Source of the DNA: Paraburkholderia susongensis
GTDB taxonomy: Bacteria; Pseudomonadota; Gammaproteobacteria; Burkholderiales; Burkholderiaceae
NCBI RefSeq assembly: GCF_900177725.1
Contig: NZ_FXAT01000006.1
Coordinates: 310,001 to 374,000, forward strand
DNA: 64,000 nt
Direction: 5' to 3'
Positions within the stretch are counted from its first letter, which is position 1; the number at the start of each line of letters is the position of its first letter. The position numbers and the translations under genes are program-made. Of this stretch, positions 62,880 through 64,000 are shown in pieces. The notes below the pieces were generated by a model. That model worked only from the letters and a program-made list of their open reading frames with translations, did not search any database and had not been told where the DNA came from.

Positions 62880-64000
62880 ATGAAAAAATTGGCTTCGGTA
62901 GCGGTATTGAGCGTCTTGGGCGCGAGCGCCTCGCAGGCTATGGCGCAAGGTTCAGTCACATTGTATGGCCTGGTCGACGCAGGCCTAAGTTACGTCAGCA
63001 ATCTGAATGGCGCGCATGCGTGGCAGGCGACGACCGGCAAGGCCAGCGGCTCGCGATTCGGGCTTCGTGGCACTGAAGATCTGGGCGGCGGTCTGAGCGC
63101 AGTCTTCACGCTGGAAAATGGATTCGGTGCGACGAACGGCACGTTGGGTCAGGCGGGTCGTCTGTTCGGCCGGCAAGCGTTCGTGGGCCTCAGTTCGAAC
63201 AGGATCGGCACGCTCACTGTCGGACGGCAATACGACGCAATCGCGGATCTGGTGGCGCCGCTTTTCGGACCGGGCTTCTGGTCGACATCGGCTCACATCG
63301 GCGACAACGACAATCTCAACCAGTTCTTTCGCCTGAACAACACGGTCAAATTCCGTTCGATCAATTTTTATGGCGTCTCCGTCGACGGCGTTTATTCACT
63401 CAGCAATCAGGCCGCAGGAAACGAAGGGACCGGATTCGGCAATAACCGCGCGTGGGCGCTGTCTGCGAACTACGTGAACGGTCCGTTTTCCATCGGTGCG
63501 GGGTATCTTCAGCTCGATCATCCGAACGCAGTCTCCAATACCGGCGGAGCGGTTGGCGGCGCGTCGACCAGCAACGGCGACGACTACAGCTCGGTCTTCT
63601 TCTATGGAATGGATGGCGGTGTCCGGCGTCAGCGCATCTTCGCTGCTGGCACCAGCTATGTCTTCGGCAGTGTCACCGCTGGTTTCGGCTATAGCCTGTC
63701 GGACATCCAATACAACGACGGCGCAAGGCGGCGCCTCAACAACTACGAAGCGAACCTGCGCTATCAGCTGACACCGGCTGTCCAGCTCATCGGGGTCTAC
63801 GCATTCACGGATGGTCACGCGACCAATCTTCCCGGCGCTTCCTCGGATAGCCTGCATCCGAAATGGCATCAATTCACGCTGGGCGCTGATTACCTCCTGA
63901 GCAAGCGCACCGATATCTATGTGTCCGCGGTGTATCAGAAGGCGGTCGGCGATGCCTCGACGCTCATCAATGGCGAATATCGGACGGTCGCCAGCATCGT
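62880..64000 (+). CDS. Burkholderia-type porin, cut by the window end
   Basis: At least 373 residues, no stop before the end. ATG 62880 follows an AAGGA site; the signal peptide VAVLSVLGASASQAMA is cleaved after MAQ. Then SVTLYGLVDAGLSYVSN, RFGLRGTEDLGGGLSAVFTL and LFGRQAFVGLSS, the classic porin strands and loop 3. A general diffusion pore of the outer membrane. It may serve the lyase-DhaKL pathway but has its own leader of 240 bases and a likely own promoter. It differs clearly from the porin at 24863. Confidence 0.93.
   Translation, partial: MKKLASVAVLSVLGASASQAMAQGSVTLYGLVDAGLSYVSNLNGAHAWQATTGKASGSRFGLRGTEDLGGGLSAVFTLENGFGATNGTLGQAGRLFGRQAFVGLSSNRIGTLTVGRQYDAIADLVAPLFGPGFWSTSAHIGDNDNLNQFFRLNNTVKFRSINFYGVSVDGVYSLSNQAAGNEGTGFGNNRAWALSANYVNGPFSIGAGYLQLDHPNAVSNTGGAVGGASTSNGDDYSSVFFYGMDGGVRRQRIFAAGTSYVFGSVTAGFGYSLSDIQYNDGARRRLNNYEANLRYQLTPAVQLIGVYAFTDGHATNLPGASSDSLHPKWHQFTLGADYLLSKRTDIYVSAVYQKAVGDASTLINGEYRTVASI

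Overview
The window looks like a secondary replicon (second or third chromosome, or megaplasmid) of a Burkholderiaceae bacterium, most likely Paraburkholderia, Caballeronia or a close relative. The reasons are the high-GC coding style, a RepA-like initiator beside an iteron array and a parAB operon (the usual arrangement on Burkholderia secondary chromosomes), Burkholderia-type trimeric porins, and a dense set of catabolic and transport operons without any core housekeeping gene. No tRNA, rRNA, CRISPR array or intact insertion sequence was seen.

Layout. 0.5-3.05 kb: a patatin-like lipase followed by a GntP-family permease. 3.2-7.8 kb: the replication and partition core, made of a leftward rep gene, about 1 kb of iteron DNA in which 17-bp repeats lie in a ~21-bp register and switch orientation half way, then parA-parB, a terminator and a palindrome that may be the centromere. 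7.8-10.3 kb is a gene-free desert. 10.3-12.35 kb: a lipoprotein alpha/beta hydrolase. 14-19.6 kb: a complete RND efflux operon (adaptor, pump, outer-membrane channel) ending in a 38-bp perfect palindrome, followed by a small secreted protein. 21-26 kb: amino-acid antiporter, LysR regulator, M20 amidohydrolase and porin. 26-29.4 kb: small accessory genes, including an HdeD-like membrane protein fused to a possible NC-type peptidase domain, and a 253-bp internally deleted IS6-family remnant. 29.7-37.1 kb: a peptide ABC transporter operon that ends in a class A beta-lactamase-like hydrolase and is divergent from a LysR gene.

38-47.5 kb is one leftward operon for a sugar or polyol: two SDR dehydrogenases, a FucA-like class II aldolase, a complete ribose-type ABC importer, a PfkB kinase and an aldehyde dehydrogenase. 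Together they would give oxidation, phosphorylation, aldol cleavage to DHAP plus an aldehyde, and oxidation of the aldehyde. A GntR/HutC regulator stands at its head. 48.9-57.5 kb is a rightward operon: acetoacetyl-CoA-type synthetase, Cys-less thiolase homologue, DUF35 partner, true thiolase, MaoC hydratase, two MFS transporters and a TetR regulator. The same 18-bp operator sits in front of both operons, and a related site precedes tetR, so the two operons probably form one regulon.

57.6-64 kb: an FCD-type GntR regulator, a DHDPS/NAL-family lyase, an MHS-family transporter, split DhaK and DhaL kinase subunits without a DhaM, and a porin cut by the window end. The best candidates for something not yet described are the TetR-linked 38-57.5 kb catabolic island, the peptide importer with its SxxK hydrolase, and the HdeD-NC fusion. 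All functions are inferred from sequence reading alone; no database search was run.
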